Positions 24,682 through 35,119 are shown, counted from the first letter of the stretch. The stretch is 64,000 nucleotides of DNA from Nocardia sp. NRRL S-836 (GCF_001279525.1 NZ_LGDY01000138.1:124001-188000), one strand, 5' to 3'. Notes: generated by a model from the letters alone, not told the origin. Translations and numbers: made by a program.

Positions 24682-25941
24682 GTGAAGATCACCGAGGTTG
24701 TTCTGACACCGATCGCGTTCCGCGACCCGCCGCTGCTGAACTCGGCCGGCGTGCACGAGCCGTGGGCGCTGCGCACCATCGTCGAGGTGCACACCGACGA
24801 GGGCATCTCCGGGCTGGGGGAGACCTACGGCGACCTCGGGCACCTGGAGCGCTCGCGGTCCGTTGTGGACTCACTGGTCGGGCTGGACGTCTTCGCGCTC
24901 AACGAGATGCACGCGCGCGTCTCCGCAGTGCTGGGCGGCAAGGTCGGCCTCGACAAGCACGGGCTGACCGGCAACATCACCGCCGAGAGCACAGTCGACC
25001 GGGTGTACTCGCCGTTCGAGGTCGCGTGCCTGGACATCCAGGGCAAGGCCCTGGGCCGTCCGGTGCACGACCTGCTGGGCGGTGCGGTCCGTTCCGCGGT
25101 GCCGTACTCCGCGTACCTGTTCTACAAGTGGGACGGGCACCCCGGCGCCGAGCCGGACGGGTGGGGTGAGGCGGTCGACCCCGCGGGGATCGTGGCGCAG
25201 GCGACGAAGATGATCTCCGAGTACGGGTTCGGCTCGATCAAGCTCAAGGGCGGTGTCTTCCCGCCCGAGCAGGAGATCGAGGCGATCAGGGCGCTGCGCG
25301 AGGCGTTCCCGGACCACCCGCTGCGGCTGGACCCGAACGCGGCCTGGTCACCGGCGACGTCGCTGAGGGTCGCCGCCGAGCTCGACGGCGTGCTGGAGTA
25401 CCTGGAGGACCCGACCGCGGAGATCTCCGGGATGGCCGAGGTGGCCGCGAAGGCACCGATGCCGTTGGCCACCAACATGTGCGTGGTCGCGTTCGAGCAC
25501 CTCAGGCCTTCGGTGGAGCAGGACGCCGTGCAGGTGATCCTGTCCGACCACCACTACTGGGGCGGGCTGCAGCGGTCGCGGCAGCTGGCCATGATCTGCC
25601 AGACGTTCGGCATCGGCCTGTCGATGCACTCGAACTCGCACCTGGGGATCTCGCTGGCCGCGATGACGCACCTGGCCGCGGCGACACCGAACCTGAACTA
25701 CGCGTGCGACACCCACTACCCGTGGAACGCCGCGGACGAGGTCGTGGAGCCGGGTGTGCTGTCCTTTGTGGATGGTGCGGTGCCGGTGCCGACGACGCCG
25801 GGTCTCGGGGTGTCGCTGGACCGCGACGCGCTGGCGCGGCTGGCGGAGAACTACGCCCGCTGCGGCATCACCGCGCGGGACGACACGGGCTACATGCGCA
25901 AGTTCGACCCGAGCTACGAGAGGAAGCGTCCCCGGTGGTGA
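24682..25941 (+). CDS. gudD: Glucarate dehydratase (enolase superfamily)
   Basis: 419 residues. An N-terminal capping domain (about 1-130) is followed by a TIM barrel with catalytic KLKGG (the KxK-type Lys), metal ligands in LRLDPNAAW, EYLEDP and ATNM, and the His of MHSNSHLGIS as acid/base. It removes water from D-glucarate to give 5-keto-4-deoxyglucarate. It follows kdgD by 13 bases. Galactarate or idarate could also be substrates, as for many family members. Confidence 0.9.
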   Translation: MKITEVVLTPIAFRDPPLLNSAGVHEPWALRTIVEVHTDEGISGLGETYGDLGHLERSRSVVDSLVGLDVFALNEMHARVSAVLGGKVGLDKHGLTGNITAESTVDRVYSPFEVACLDIQGKALGRPVHDLLGGAVRSAVPYSAYLFYKWDGHPGAEPDGWGEAVDPAGIVAQATKMISEYGFGSIKLKGGVFPPEQEIEAIRALREAFPDHPLRLDPNAAWSPATSLRVAAELDGVLEYLEDPTAEISGMAEVAAKAPMPLATNMCVVAFEHLRPSVEQDAVQVILSDHHYWGGLQRSRQLAMICQTFGIGLSMHSNSHLGISLAAMTHLAAATPNLNYACDTHYPWNAADEVVEPGVLSFVDGAVPVPTTPGLGVSLDRDALARLAENYARCGITARDDTGYMRKFDPSYERKRPRW

Positions 25942-27071
25942 AGTCGGTTGTCCACGCCTACCCGTGGGACCTGATCGGTGATCCCGACGCCGTTGCGCGG
26001 TACCAGGACCTGGGGGTCGACGCGATCGCACTCGCCGCGTCGTACCACACGGTGCGGGCGGCGACCCCCCTGCATCCGCGGCACCGCCTGGTCGACGCGC
26101 GGCACGCGGCGTTCTACCTGCCGGTGCGGGAGTCGAACTTCGGGCGGCTGGTGCCGGCGCAACCGTCCTGGGTGGACGGTTCGAACTCCTTCGGCGACGC
26201 GGCCGCGCTGGTGCGTGCCGCGGGACTGCCGGTGTACGCGTGGACCGTGCTGACGCACAACTCGCGCCTGGGCGACCTGCACCCGGACGTGACCGTGGTG
26301 AACGCGTTCGGCGACCGCTACCCGTACGCGTTGTGCACCGCGCAACCCGACGTCGTGGAGTACGCGTCGGTGCTGGTGGCGGAGGTGCTGGAGCTGGGCG
26401 CGCCGGACGGGATCGTGCTGGAGGCCTGCGGGCCGCTCGGATTCGTCCACGGCGGGCACCACGAGAAGACCGACGGCACGGACTGGGACGCGGTGCGGCA
26501 GAAGCTGTTGTCGCTGTGCTTCTGCTCCGCGTGCACCGCCCGGTACGCCGACCCGGAGGCACTGCGCGAAGCGGTCCGGGCCGGGGTGGACCGCGGTGCA
26601 CCCAGCGTCGAGGAAGCGCTGGGTGCGCTCGCGGACGACGTCCGTGCGGTGCGCACCGGTGTGGTGCGGTCGTTGCGGCAGCGGGTCGTCGGTGAGATCC
26701 GCGCTGTCGCGCCTTCCGTTCGCATCGGCATGCATGTCACGGCGGACCCGTGGGGCACCGGCCCGTTCGCGACCGTCGCCGGTGGCCTGGACGCGGACGT
26801 CGACGTGCTGACGACGATGTGCTGGCCGGGTCCGGAGGTCGCGGTGCCGGGGATCGAGGCGTTGCGCGCGGTCGCACCCGACACCAGGATCGCCGCGTAC
26901 GTGCTGGGCCTGCCGCCGAAACCGGCCGACGGTGCGGCGCTGACGAAGGAGTGGCTCGCGTACCTCGACGCCGGGGTGGAGGAGTTCCACCTCTACCACG
27001 GCGGACTCGCGTCGGCGGCCCGGCTGGAGGCGCTGCGCGAGGCGGTCGCGGCCGTGTCCCGGCAACTGTGA
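25938..27071 (+). CDS. Protein of unknown function in the uronate operon (predicted TIM-barrel-like)
   Basis: 377 residues from GTG 25938, overlapping gudD by GTGA, so it is co-translated with the pathway. It has no signal peptide. It begins with VVHAYPWDLIGDPDAVARYQ and shows alternating strands and helices such as GVDAIALAASYHTVRA, DGIVLEACGPLGFVHGGHHE (a possible catalytic acid), LCFCSACTARYADP (a CxxC pair) and DVLTTMCWPGPEV. The layout recalls glycoside-hydrolase-like barrels that take an extended sugar. Possible roles are opening of aldarolactones, which no other gene here does, or trimming of uronide disaccharides; neither can be shown from sequence. Confidence 0.7.
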   Translation: MKSVVHAYPWDLIGDPDAVARYQDLGVDAIALAASYHTVRAATPLHPRHRLVDARHAAFYLPVRESNFGRLVPAQPSWVDGSNSFGDAAALVRAAGLPVYAWTVLTHNSRLGDLHPDVTVVNAFGDRYPYALCTAQPDVVEYASVLVAEVLELGAPDGIVLEACGPLGFVHGGHHEKTDGTDWDAVRQKLLSLCFCSACTARYADPEALREAVRAGVDRGAPSVEEALGALADDVRAVRTGVVRSLRQRVVGEIRAVAPSVRIGMHVTADPWGTGPFATVAGGLDADVDVLTTMCWPGPEVAVPGIEALRAVAPDTRIAAYVLGLPPKPADGAALTKEWLAYLDAGVEEFHLYHGGLASAARLEALREAVAAVSRQL

Positions 27072-27118
27072 AGCGAACTCGCTGCAACCCGTCGTGAGCG
27101 CGGTTCCGTCCTTGGTGC

Positions 27119-27598
27119 ATGAGGCACATTGGAACCGTAGTTAGCACTGGCGTCCTGCTGCTGGTGATGACCGCCTGCGGCAGTGCGCAGAACGCCGGCA
27201 CTGGAGCGGGTGGCGGTCCAACCTTGCCGACCGCCACCACTCCCGCGTCGCCCTCCGAGGTACCACCGGGCATCGCCCCGGGAGAGGTCCCGCCCGACGG
27301 CACACCGGTGACGAAGCTCGACACCAACGCCCTGGCATCGGACTACCCGCGCACCGCGTGGACCCAGGGCGACGGGAAGACCGTCACCGTCGTGGCCCAG
27401 GAGGCCGGGTGCGGCAAGGCCAGCGCGTCCGTGCTGGAGCAGTCGGCGTCGGTCGTGAAGATCGAGCTGCTGGAGACGCTGCCGCTGGACAAGCAGATGT
27501 GCACGATGGACATCCGCTTCCCACCGCTGAAGGTGCAGCTGAACGAGCCCCTGGGTGAGCGCACGCTCGTGCTGACGTCGCGGCAGGAACAGAAGTAG
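27119..27598 (+). CDS. Small lipoprotein, paralogue 1
   Basis: 159 residues with a lipobox LVMTAC at about residue 20, a Pro/Thr/Gly-rich linker to about residue 70, and an 85-residue beta-rich domain with GKTVTVVAQEAGCGKA, VVKIELLETLP and CTMDIRFPPLKVQLNEPLG. The two cysteines probably form a disulfide. The domain aligns across its length with the next gene. Surface-anchored; function unknown. It follows the uronate operon by 47 bases but is not obviously part of it. Confidence 0.75.
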   Translation: MRHIGTVVSTGVLLLVMTACGSAQNAGTGAGGGPTLPTATTPASPSEVPPGIAPGEVPPDGTPVTKLDTNALASDYPRTAWTQGDGKTVTVVAQEAGCGKASASVLEQSASVVKIELLETLPLDKQMCTMDIRFPPLKVQLNEPLGERTLVLTSRQEQK

Positions 27599-27684
27599 AC
27601 CTCCCTCCCCCCGGTGCCCGGCCGGCACCTGCCCCGCCGGCCGGGCACCTCCCGCGCTCGGGTTCTTTTGCAAGGATGGTGCGC

Positions 27685-28209
27685 ATGAGAAACGTCGTCG
27701 CTGCCGTTGCTCTCGCTGCCCTGCTCGCCGGGTGCTCGTCCGGTGGCACGTCGAGCGCGCCGGGTTCCTCCTCCGGCACCACGCCGACCGGGACGTCCGC
27801 GCCCGGCACGTCCACGCCGGGTTCCGGCTCGAACGCGCCCTCCTCGCCCGTGCAGCCACCGGTGTCGATCTCGCAGGAACCGCCGGTCGTGCCGCCGAAC
27901 GTGACGCCGGTGCCGAAGGAGAAGGTCGATTCGACATCGTTGTCAGACACCTTCCGCACCGAGGCGTTCGTCTTCAACGACGGCCGCGACGTCGAGGTCT
28001 TCGGCGTCGGCGGCGGCTGCAAGGAGGCCCGCGCCGAGGTGACCGCGCAGTCCGCCGAGGTCGTGCAGGTCACGCTGGTCACGATCACCAAGCAGCCGCC
28101 GGGCACGATCTGCACCCAGGAGATCCGCCAGGTCCCGCTGACCGTCCACCTCGACGCGCCGCTGGGCGGCCGCCGGCTCGTGCTGGAGTCCCGCGAGGAA
28201 ACCGGCTGA
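27685..28209 (+). CDS. Small lipoprotein, paralogue 2
   Basis: 174 residues from ATG 27685, preceded by AAGG 8 bases upstream (an ATG at 27676 is less well placed). Lipobox ALLAGC is followed by a long Ser/Thr/Pro/Gly linker and a C-terminal domain (DGRDVEVFGVGGGCKEA, EVVQVTLVTI, CTQEIRQVPLTVHLDAPLG) that matches the upstream lipoprotein, with both cysteines conserved. A tandem duplication of an unknown surface lipoprotein family. Confidence 0.75.
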   Translation: MRNVVAAVALAALLAGCSSGGTSSAPGSSSGTTPTGTSAPGTSTPGSGSNAPSSPVQPPVSISQEPPVVPPNVTPVPKEKVDSTSLSDTFRTEAFVFNDGRDVEVFGVGGGCKEARAEVTAQSAEVVQVTLVTITKQPPGTICTQEIRQVPLTVHLDAPLGGRRLVLESREETG

Positions 28210-28225
28210 GGTGCGACACTGACCC

Positions 28226-29020
28226 ATGGATCTTCGGCTGGGGAACCGCACCCTGCACGTGTACGACGTCGGCGAGGGCGTGCCGGTCTTCTGGCACCAC
28301 GGCACGCCCAACCTCGGCCTCCCGCCCGAGCCGCTGTTCCGGCCGGGCGTGCGCTGGATCTCCTACGACCGCCCCGGCTACGGCACCTCAACACCGGTAC
28401 CGGGTCGGACGGTGGCGTCGGCGGCAACCGACGTGGCGCACATCGCCGACGAGCTCGGCATCTCGACGTTCGCGGTCGTCGGCCACTCCGGCGGCGGCCC
28501 CCACGCCCTGGCCTGCGCCGCACTGCTCGGTGACCGCGTCACCGGCGTCGTCGCCGCAGCGAGCATGGCACCTTTCGACGCACCCGGCCTCGACCCGTTC
28601 GCCGGCATGATCGCCTCCGGCCAGGCCTCCCTGCGCGCCGCCATGGCCGGCCGCGCCGAGAAGGAGCGATACGAGACCTCCGGCGTCGAGTACGACCCCG
28701 AGTTCACCGAGACCGACCTCGCCGCCCTGCGCGGCCCGTGGTCGTTCTTCGACAAGGTGGTCCCGCCCGCCCTCGCCAACGGGCCCGGCCCGTTGATCGA
28801 CGACGACATTGCCTACGTGACGCCGTGGGGCTTCGACACGGCGTCCATCTCGGTGCCGATCTTGCTGCTGCACGGTGCGCGTGACGGCATCGCCCCCGTC
28901 AGCTACGCCCACTGGCTCGCGGCCCGCATCCCCGGCGCCGAGCTGCGCGTCACCGCGGAGGACGGCCACATCTCGGTGCTGAACCACGCCCCGGCCGCCC
29001 TCGACTGGCTGCTCGGGTGA
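28226..29020 (+). CDS. Alpha/beta hydrolase
   Basis: 264 residues. Nucleophile elbow GHSGGGPHA with Ser at about residue 91, oxyanion HHGTPN near 24-29, acid Asp in LLHGARDGIAP and catalytic His in EDGHISVL near the end: a complete triad. It is cytoplasmic, in the general epoxide-hydrolase/esterase superfamily. The substrate is unknown. It lies 16 bases after the lipoprotein gene. Confidence 0.85.
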   Translation: MDLRLGNRTLHVYDVGEGVPVFWHHGTPNLGLPPEPLFRPGVRWISYDRPGYGTSTPVPGRTVASAATDVAHIADELGISTFAVVGHSGGGPHALACAALLGDRVTGVVAAASMAPFDAPGLDPFAGMIASGQASLRAAMAGRAEKERYETSGVEYDPEFTETDLAALRGPWSFFDKVVPPALANGPGPLIDDDIAYVTPWGFDTASISVPILLLHGARDGIAPVSYAHWLAARIPGAELRVTAEDGHISVLNHAPAALDWLLG

Positions 29021-29234
29021 GGGTTCGGGCGTTGCTGCTCGTGTCGCGCTGTCGGGCGGTGCTGGGCCTGGTGGCGTGACGTGAGGGCGGGTCCGCAGAG
29101 GGCAGGCGGTGTGTAGTGCGCGCCCGTGGACGGTGGACGGTGAGGGGCGCGGTGAGCGGGCTCGGTGGACGGGCGGCGCGGTGGACCTGGGACCGGCAGT
29201 GCGGTGGGTGTGCGCGGTGACCGGGCGTTCTGAA

Positions 29235-29456
29235 CCGGCGGCGCGATGGGCGGGAAGCGCGTGGCTGGCGGCGCGATGGCTGGCGGCGCGGAAGGCGGGC
29301 GGCGTGGAGGCTGGCGGCGCGGAAGGCGGGCGGCGTGGAGGGCGGGCGCGGTGAATGAGCGGCGCGGTGAATGAGCGGCGCGGTGAATGAGCGGCGCGGG
29401 GAGCTGGCGGCGCGGGGAGCGGGCGGCGCGGGGAGCGGGCGGCGCGGAGGGCGCTT
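29235..29456. repeat. GC-rich tandem array with a 16-bp unit
   Basis: Seven consecutive 16-base units are seen from 29345 to 29456, the first three ending GGTGAATGAGC and the later ones GGGGAGCGGGC, all beginning GGCGCG. The 110 bases before it (from about 29235) contain looser 15-16-base versions such as GGCGCGGAAGGCGGGC. Because 16 is not a multiple of three, the array is unlikely to be coding. Confidence 0.75.
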
Positions 29457-29768
29457 AGCTATCCCTCGCCCGCAGCTCGCGCCTGCTACCCACCCAGGTC
29501 GGCTGCCCTGTCGGCTGCCCGCCCCGACTTCAATGTCGGCCTCAGCTTCAACGGTGACCTTAGCTCCGCTGTCGGCGTCAGCTTCGACGTCGACCTCAGC
29601 TTCGACGGCGGCGCCAGCTCCGACCTCGGCGTCAGCGCCGACGCCGACGAACGCTGGGTCCGCGAGCTGGACAGCTTCGGCAACAGCGTCGACGCCATCG
29701 ACCTCCGCGAAGCTCGCCGCACCACGTCATTGCTCAGCTGTCTGTCGAGCTGTCGCACGGCGACCTAG
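29391..29768 (+). pseudogene. Open frame with coding-like codon use but no start codon
   Basis: In the frame ending at TAG 29766-29768, codons from about 29526 have third positions that are mostly G or C, and read as alternating FNVGLSFNGDLSSAV, GVSFDVDLSFDGG, ASSDLGVSADADERW and ELDSFGNSVDAIDL. The stop at 29388-29390 and the lack of any ATG, GTG or TTG between it and this part leave no usual start. It may be the end of a decayed gene, or simply a repeat that happens to be open. No family is recognised. Confidence 0.3.
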
Positions 29769-29887
29769 AGCGACGAGCTCGACACACAGCTCGCGGTCGG
29801 CGACGACCTCGTCGTCCCAGTAGCTACAGCCTCTAACCGGACCTAGCACGACTCGGACAGCACGATCAACCCACTACAACCCTCGGC

Positions 29888-29947
29888 TTGACCTGCGCCT
29901 TTGCAACTACACGTTTGACGACGACCGCAAACGAACCATTGCAAAGG
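29888..29947. repeat. 60-bp interspersed repeat, copy 2
   Basis: Second copy of the element at 16583-16642 (53/60 bases identical, same orientation). The 9-bp arms CCTTTGCAA (29898-29906) and TTGCAAAGG (29939-29947) and the inner block are conserved. Here it is not followed by a gene on the same strand; it lies between the repeat-rich region and the fumarase terminator. Confidence 0.75.
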
Positions 29948-29958
29948 GAGCTGTAGAG

Positions 29959-30000
29959 CAACGGCCGGGCCAACCGATATATCGGTCGGCCCGGCCGTTG
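29959..30000 (-). terminator. Terminator of the fumarase gene
   Basis: A 21-bp inverted repeat with no extra loop: arms start CAACGGCCGGGCC and meet at CCGATATATCGG. The one imperfect pair is A/C as read on the plus strand, which becomes a G.U pair in minus-strand RNA, so the hairpin fits best as the end of the minus-strand fumarase message whose stop is 25 bases away. Confidence 0.85.
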
Positions 30001-30025
30001 CACGGGTCAGAACAGTGAGCGTGAG

Positions 30026-31681
<1,656 letters not shown>

Positions 31682-31781
31682 GGCGTACACAACTCCAACG
31701 GTGTGCAGTTCGGATCAGAAAACCGTACCGCCATCAAAGGGACGTATTGGTGTGATCCCCGACCACCGTGCTCAAAACCAC

Positions 31782-31818
31782 GGAAGGCCGGGGCAGCCCC
31801 CGGCTGCCCCGACCTTCC
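31782..31818 (-). terminator. Terminator downstream of sigB
   Basis: A 17-bp stem (arms GGAAGGCCGGGGCAGCC and GGCTGCCCCGACCTTCC) with a CCC loop. The one mismatch is a G.U pair in minus-strand RNA, so it ends the sigB message before fumarase. Confidence 0.75.
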
Positions 31819-31895
31819 TTCGTGTGCGACGACGGGCGTCGCATGGCTTGGTAACGCCCGACCGTGCCGTGAGTTGAGTCACAAGTCAATACTGC

Positions 31896-31916
31896 CGGTC
31901 GGGTGAGATCCGACCG
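31896..31916 (-). terminator. Second hairpin just after sigB
   Basis: CGGTCGG and CCGACCG flank a 7-base loop, 15 bases past the sigB stop. Probably part of the 3' end of the sigB transcript. Confidence 0.45.
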
Positions 31917-31930
31917 TGACACCGCCTGGC

Positions 31931-32914
31931 CTAAGAGGCGTATGCGCGCAGCTTGGCGGCACGCTCACCCTGGCGCAGCTTGGACATGACCTCGCGCTCG
32001 ATCTGGCGCACCCGCTCGCGCGACAGGCCGAAGCGCTTGCCGATCTGGTCGAGCGTGCGCGGCTGGCCGTCCTCCAGGCCGTAGCGCAGCCGGATCACGG
32101 CCTGCTCGCGCGGCTCCAGTGTGGCGAGCACGCGGCGCAGGTCGTCCTGCAGCAGGCCGGAGATGACGGCGCTCTCGGCGTCGGTCGCGTCCGAGTCCTC
32201 GATGAAGTCACCGAGGGGCGCGTCCTCCTCCGTGCCGACCGGCATGTCCAGCGATACCGGGTCACGGGCGTGGTCGAGCAGGTCGGCGACCTTCTCGACG
32301 GAGATGCCGGACTCCTTGGCGAGCTCCTCGTTCGTCGCCTCGCGGCCGAGCGACTGGTGCAGGTCGCGCTTGATCCGCGCGAGCTTGTTCACCTGCTCGA
32401 CGAGGTGGACGGGGAGGCGGATGGTGCGGCCCTGGTCGGCCATGCCGCGGGTGATGGCCTGGCGGATCCACCACGTGGCGTACGTCGAGAACTTGAAGCC
32501 CTTGGTGTAGTCGAACTTCTCCACCGCGCGGATCAGGCCCAGGTTGCCCTCCTGGATCAGGTCCAGCAGCGGCATGCCACGACCGGTGTAGCGCTTCGCG
32601 AGCGACACGACGAGGCGCAGGTTGGCCTTCAGCAGGTGGTCCTTGGCACGGCGGCCGTCGCGGACGAGCTCCCCCAGCTCTTCGCGGCGGGTGGGCGTGA
32701 GGCGCTTGGCCGTCTCCATGACGTGCTGGGCGAAGATGCCCGCCTCGATGCGCTTGGCGAGGTCGACCTCCTCCTCGGCCGTGAGCAGCGCGGTCTTGCC
32801 GATTCCGTTCAGGTAGACTCGAACGAGGTCGGCTGCCGGCCCCTGGGCGTCGAGGTCGGCTTCGAGCGCGGTGTTGTCTCCGACTTCACGGTCGAAGATC
32901 CTCGTGACGGTCAT
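31931..32914 (-). CDS. sigB: RNA polymerase sigma factor SigB (group 2)
   Basis: 327 residues from ATG 32914 (GGAGGGAG upstream), close to the 323 of mycobacterial SigB. It lacks the long N-terminal extension of SigA. Region 1.2 ([15 protein letters not shown]), 2.3-2.4 ([20 protein letters not shown]), 3.0 and 4.2 ([21 protein letters not shown]) are complete. Group 2 factors read nearly the same promoters as the principal factor in stress and stationary phase. In mycobacteria sigB is next to ideR; here they are 31 kb apart. A SigH/SigR-type promoter match lies upstream. Confidence 0.93.
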   Translation of the reverse strand: MTVTRIFDREVGDNTALEADLDAQGPAADLVRVYLNGIGKTALLTAEEEVDLAKRIEAGIFAQHVMETAKRLTPTRREELGELVRDGRRAKDHLLKANLRLVVSLAKRYTGRGMPLLDLIQEGNLGLIRAVEKFDYTKGFKFSTYATWWIRQAITRGMADQGRTIRLPVHLVEQVNKLARIKRDLHQSLGREATNEELAKESGISVEKVADLLDHARDPVSLDMPVGTEEDAPLGDFIEDSDATDAESAVISGLLQDDLRRVLATLEPREQAVIRLRYGLEDGQPRTLDQIGKRFGLSRERVRQIEREVMSKLRQGERAAKLRAYAS

Positions 32915-33049
32915 GGATCTCCCTCCCCCTGCTGCGGGCGACGCGGTCGCGGGCACGGTGGTCAAGGCGGCGGCGCGGCGCTGCGCCCTGGTGCCGGTTC
33001 GCGGCGGGCCCGCTCTGGATCCCATCGCTTGCTGGCTCTCATCCCGGGT

Positions 33050-33076
33050 AACGAACCCGATTCCGAATTCGTTCCC
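33050..33076 (-). promoter_or_regulatory. Candidate SigE/SigH/SigR-type promoter of sigB
   Basis: On the minus strand GGGAAC (33076-33071), an 18-base spacer and GTTA (33052-33049) match the ECF-type GGAAC/GGAAT-N18-GTT promoter. It would give a leader of about 130 bases. Mycobacterial sigB is known to be transcribed by SigE and SigH from such a promoter. Confidence 0.5.
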
Positions 33077-33153
33077 GACTTCCTGACCTGAAGACGTCGC
33101 CGCTGTCACAGCGGTTGCGCGAGTAATCTGAGGATTGGCTGAGAAGCCTTTCC

Positions 33154-33579
33154 TCAGACCTCCACGAGCACCGTGAACGGACCGTCGTTCACGCTCCGCA
33201 CCTTCATCTCCGCCCTGAATCGTCCCGTTTCGACCCGGCCGCCCAGCTGGCGGAGCTCCGCGACGACGGCGTTCACCAACGGTTCCGCGTGCTCGGGCCG
33301 GGCGGCCGCCGTCCAGGACGGACGGCGGCCCTTGCGCGTGTCCCCGTAGAGGGTGAACTGGCTGACGACCAGCAGGGGAGCACCCGCCGACTCGCAGGAC
33401 TGCTCGTCGGCGAGGACCCGCAGCCCGTACAGCTTGCGCGCCATCTTGGCGGCGTGAGCGGTCGTGTCGTCGTGGTGGACGCCGAGCAGAACCAGCAATC
33501 CGGGCTCGCCGATCGCGCCGACGAGCTCCCCTCCGACTTCGACACTCGCCTCTGTGACGCGCGCCACAACGGCTTTCAC
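33154..33579 (-). CDS. dtd: D-aminoacyl-tRNA deacylase
   Basis: 141 residues, full length. The family-defining motifs SQFTLYGDT (about residues 76-84) and NDGPFTV near the C-terminus are present. The dimeric enzyme removes D-amino acids, and wrongly attached glycine, from tRNA in the cytoplasm. The GTG start overlaps the stop of the upstream methyltransferase (GTGA), so the two are co-translated. Confidence 0.95.
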   Translation of the reverse strand: MKAVVARVTEASVEVGGELVGAIGEPGLLVLLGVHHDDTTAHAAKMARKLYGLRVLADEQSCESAGAPLLVVSQFTLYGDTRKGRRPSWTAAARPEHAEPLVNAVVAELRQLGGRVETGRFRAEMKVRSVNDGPFTVLVEV

Positions 33580-35030
33580 GCGGGAATCAACATTCCGTGC
33601 CGGATGAGATCACGAACGATCGGCAACGCGGCTTCCGAATCGATTTCTCCATAGGCGAACTCGAGCAACGCGAGCAGGTCCGCCAACGGCAGCGCACCGG
33701 TGCACCCTGCGACCAGCTTGGCCGTCGCCTCGTCCACCTCGTGCTGCCAGCCGGGCCCGTCGGTGCGGTGCAGCCGGGCCACGACCTTGCGCCAGCCCTC
33801 GTCGCCCGGCGCGGACACCTCCTCCAGCACCACGGTGTCCGCGACCCGGAACGTGCGGCCGAGCAGGTCCGGGTTCGCGCGCAGCCACGCCACGTTGTCC
33901 AGCCAGCGCGCCGCCTCCGGGCCCAGCGGGTCGTCGAACGCGTGCCGCAGGTCCTCGCACACGACCTGGGAGTGCATCTCGTCGGTGCGCCGCAGCGTCA
34001 CGTACCCGAAGCCGACGCCCTGGACGTCGTTCTCCTCGAACCAGTCGAGCCACGCGGCCGCCTTCTGCCGCCCCTCGGGGCTGCGCGGGTCGACGCCCGC
34101 GTCCTTGAGCCACGTCCCGACGTACAGCGCCGGCTCCGCGATGTCGCGCTGCACGAACCACGCGTCCACGCCACCGCGCGGCAGCCAGCCGGAGACGCGC
34201 TCCTCCCAGTCCTCACCCCTGCGGTGCACCCAGGACGCGAGCAGCTGACCGACGCCGCCCTCGTTGAGGAACGCCGGCAGCTGCCGGATCACCAGCGCCG
34301 ACGCGTCGTCGCCGCCGAGCCCGGAGTCGCGGTAGACGTAGTCGACCCGCGGCGGACCCACCACGAACGGCGGGTTGCACACGACCTGGTCGAACCGCCG
34401 GTTGCGCACCGGGCCGAACCACTCGCCCTGCAACGCCTCCACGTCGAGCCCGTTGATGCGGAACGTGCCCTGTGCGAGCCGTAGCGCGCGCTCGGACAAA
34501 TCGGTCGCCGTGATGCGTTCGGCGTGCTTGCTGGCGTGCAACGCCTGGACGCCGCAGCCGGTGCCGAGGTCGAGCAACGACCCGACCGGGGTCCGCCTGG
34601 TGGCGCGGGCGAGGCTGATCGAGGCGTGGCCGACGCCCAGCACGTGGTCCTCGGGCACGCTGCCGCCGCGCACGTCGGAGTCGAGGTCGGCGATCACCCA
34701 CCAGTTGTCTTCGTAGGGCCGCACGTCCAGCCCGGCGGTCAGCTCGCTCGTCAGCACCTCGTTGGCGACGAGGTCGTCGATGTCGGTCCCGGCCAGCGCC
34801 TTGCGGACGTCCTGCTCGGGTTCGGTGTCGCCGAGCAGGAACAGGCGGATCAGCGTGCCGAGCGTCCCGGCGTCCCTGCTGGCACGGCGGGCGGGTTCCG
34901 GCTCGCCCCGGCCGAGCGCGGCGTGGGCCTGCGGGCCGAGCGCGTCGACCACGCCGTCCGCGGTGTAGCCGGCGTTCTCGAAGGCCTCGCGCAAGCGGGC
35001 ACACAGGTCAACGGAAAGATCAGGGTGCAC
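33576..35030 (-). CDS. SAM-dependent methyltransferase with NPPF motif
   Basis: 484 residues from GTG 35030. The central Rossmann methyltransferase domain has [15 protein letters not shown] (SAM motif I, about residues 155-169), [11 protein letters not shown] and [12 protein letters not shown] (motif IV, about 222-233). The NPP[FY] type modifies amides or exocyclic amines, as in PrmC, RsmC or N6-adenine enzymes. An N-terminal helical domain and a C-terminal domain of about 150 residues are specific to actinobacteria. The co-translated dtd suggests a translation-related target such as rRNA, tRNA or a release factor, by inference. Confidence 0.85.
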   Translation of the reverse strand: MHPDLSVDLCARLREAFENAGYTADGVVDALGPQAHAALGRGEPEPARRASRDAGTLGTLIRLFLLGDTEPEQDVRKALAGTDIDDLVANEVLTSELTAGLDVRPYEDNWWVIADLDSDVRGGSVPEDHVLGVGHASISLARATRRTPVGSLLDLGTGCGVQALHASKHAERITATDLSERALRLAQGTFRINGLDVEALQGEWFGPVRNRRFDQVVCNPPFVVGPPRVDYVYRDSGLGGDDASALVIRQLPAFLNEGGVGQLLASWVHRRGEDWEERVSGWLPRGGVDAWFVQRDIAEPALYVGTWLKDAGVDPRSPEGRQKAAAWLDWFEENDVQGVGFGYVTLRRTDEMHSQVVCEDLRHAFDDPLGPEAARWLDNVAWLRANPDLLGRTFRVADTVVLEEVSAPGDEGWRKVVARLHRTDGPGWQHEVDEATAKLVAGCTGALPLADLLALLEFAYGEIDSEAALPIVRDLIRHGMLIPA

Positions 35031-35119
35031 GGTGCAGATGTTTTCACGGCACGACCGGCCGCACCGACCCGGTGACCGGTGGCCGGCCGCCGAACGGGAC
35101 CGCGACCTGGGCGACGACC

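Noticed and set aside
22380..24806. 808-residue minus-strand frame across the sugar permeases and kdgD
   Set aside because: Shadow of three well-supported genes; His/Gln/Arg-rich with no recognisable motif.
29345..29456. Possible CRISPR array
   Set aside because: Units are contiguous 16-mers without spacers of constant length, and there are no cas genes.
29109..29823. Two plus-strand frames in the repeat-rich gap
   Set aside because: The first is made of GC-rich tandem repeats; the second has A/T-rich third positions and only Ser/Ala/Thr repeats. Neither resembles a protein family.
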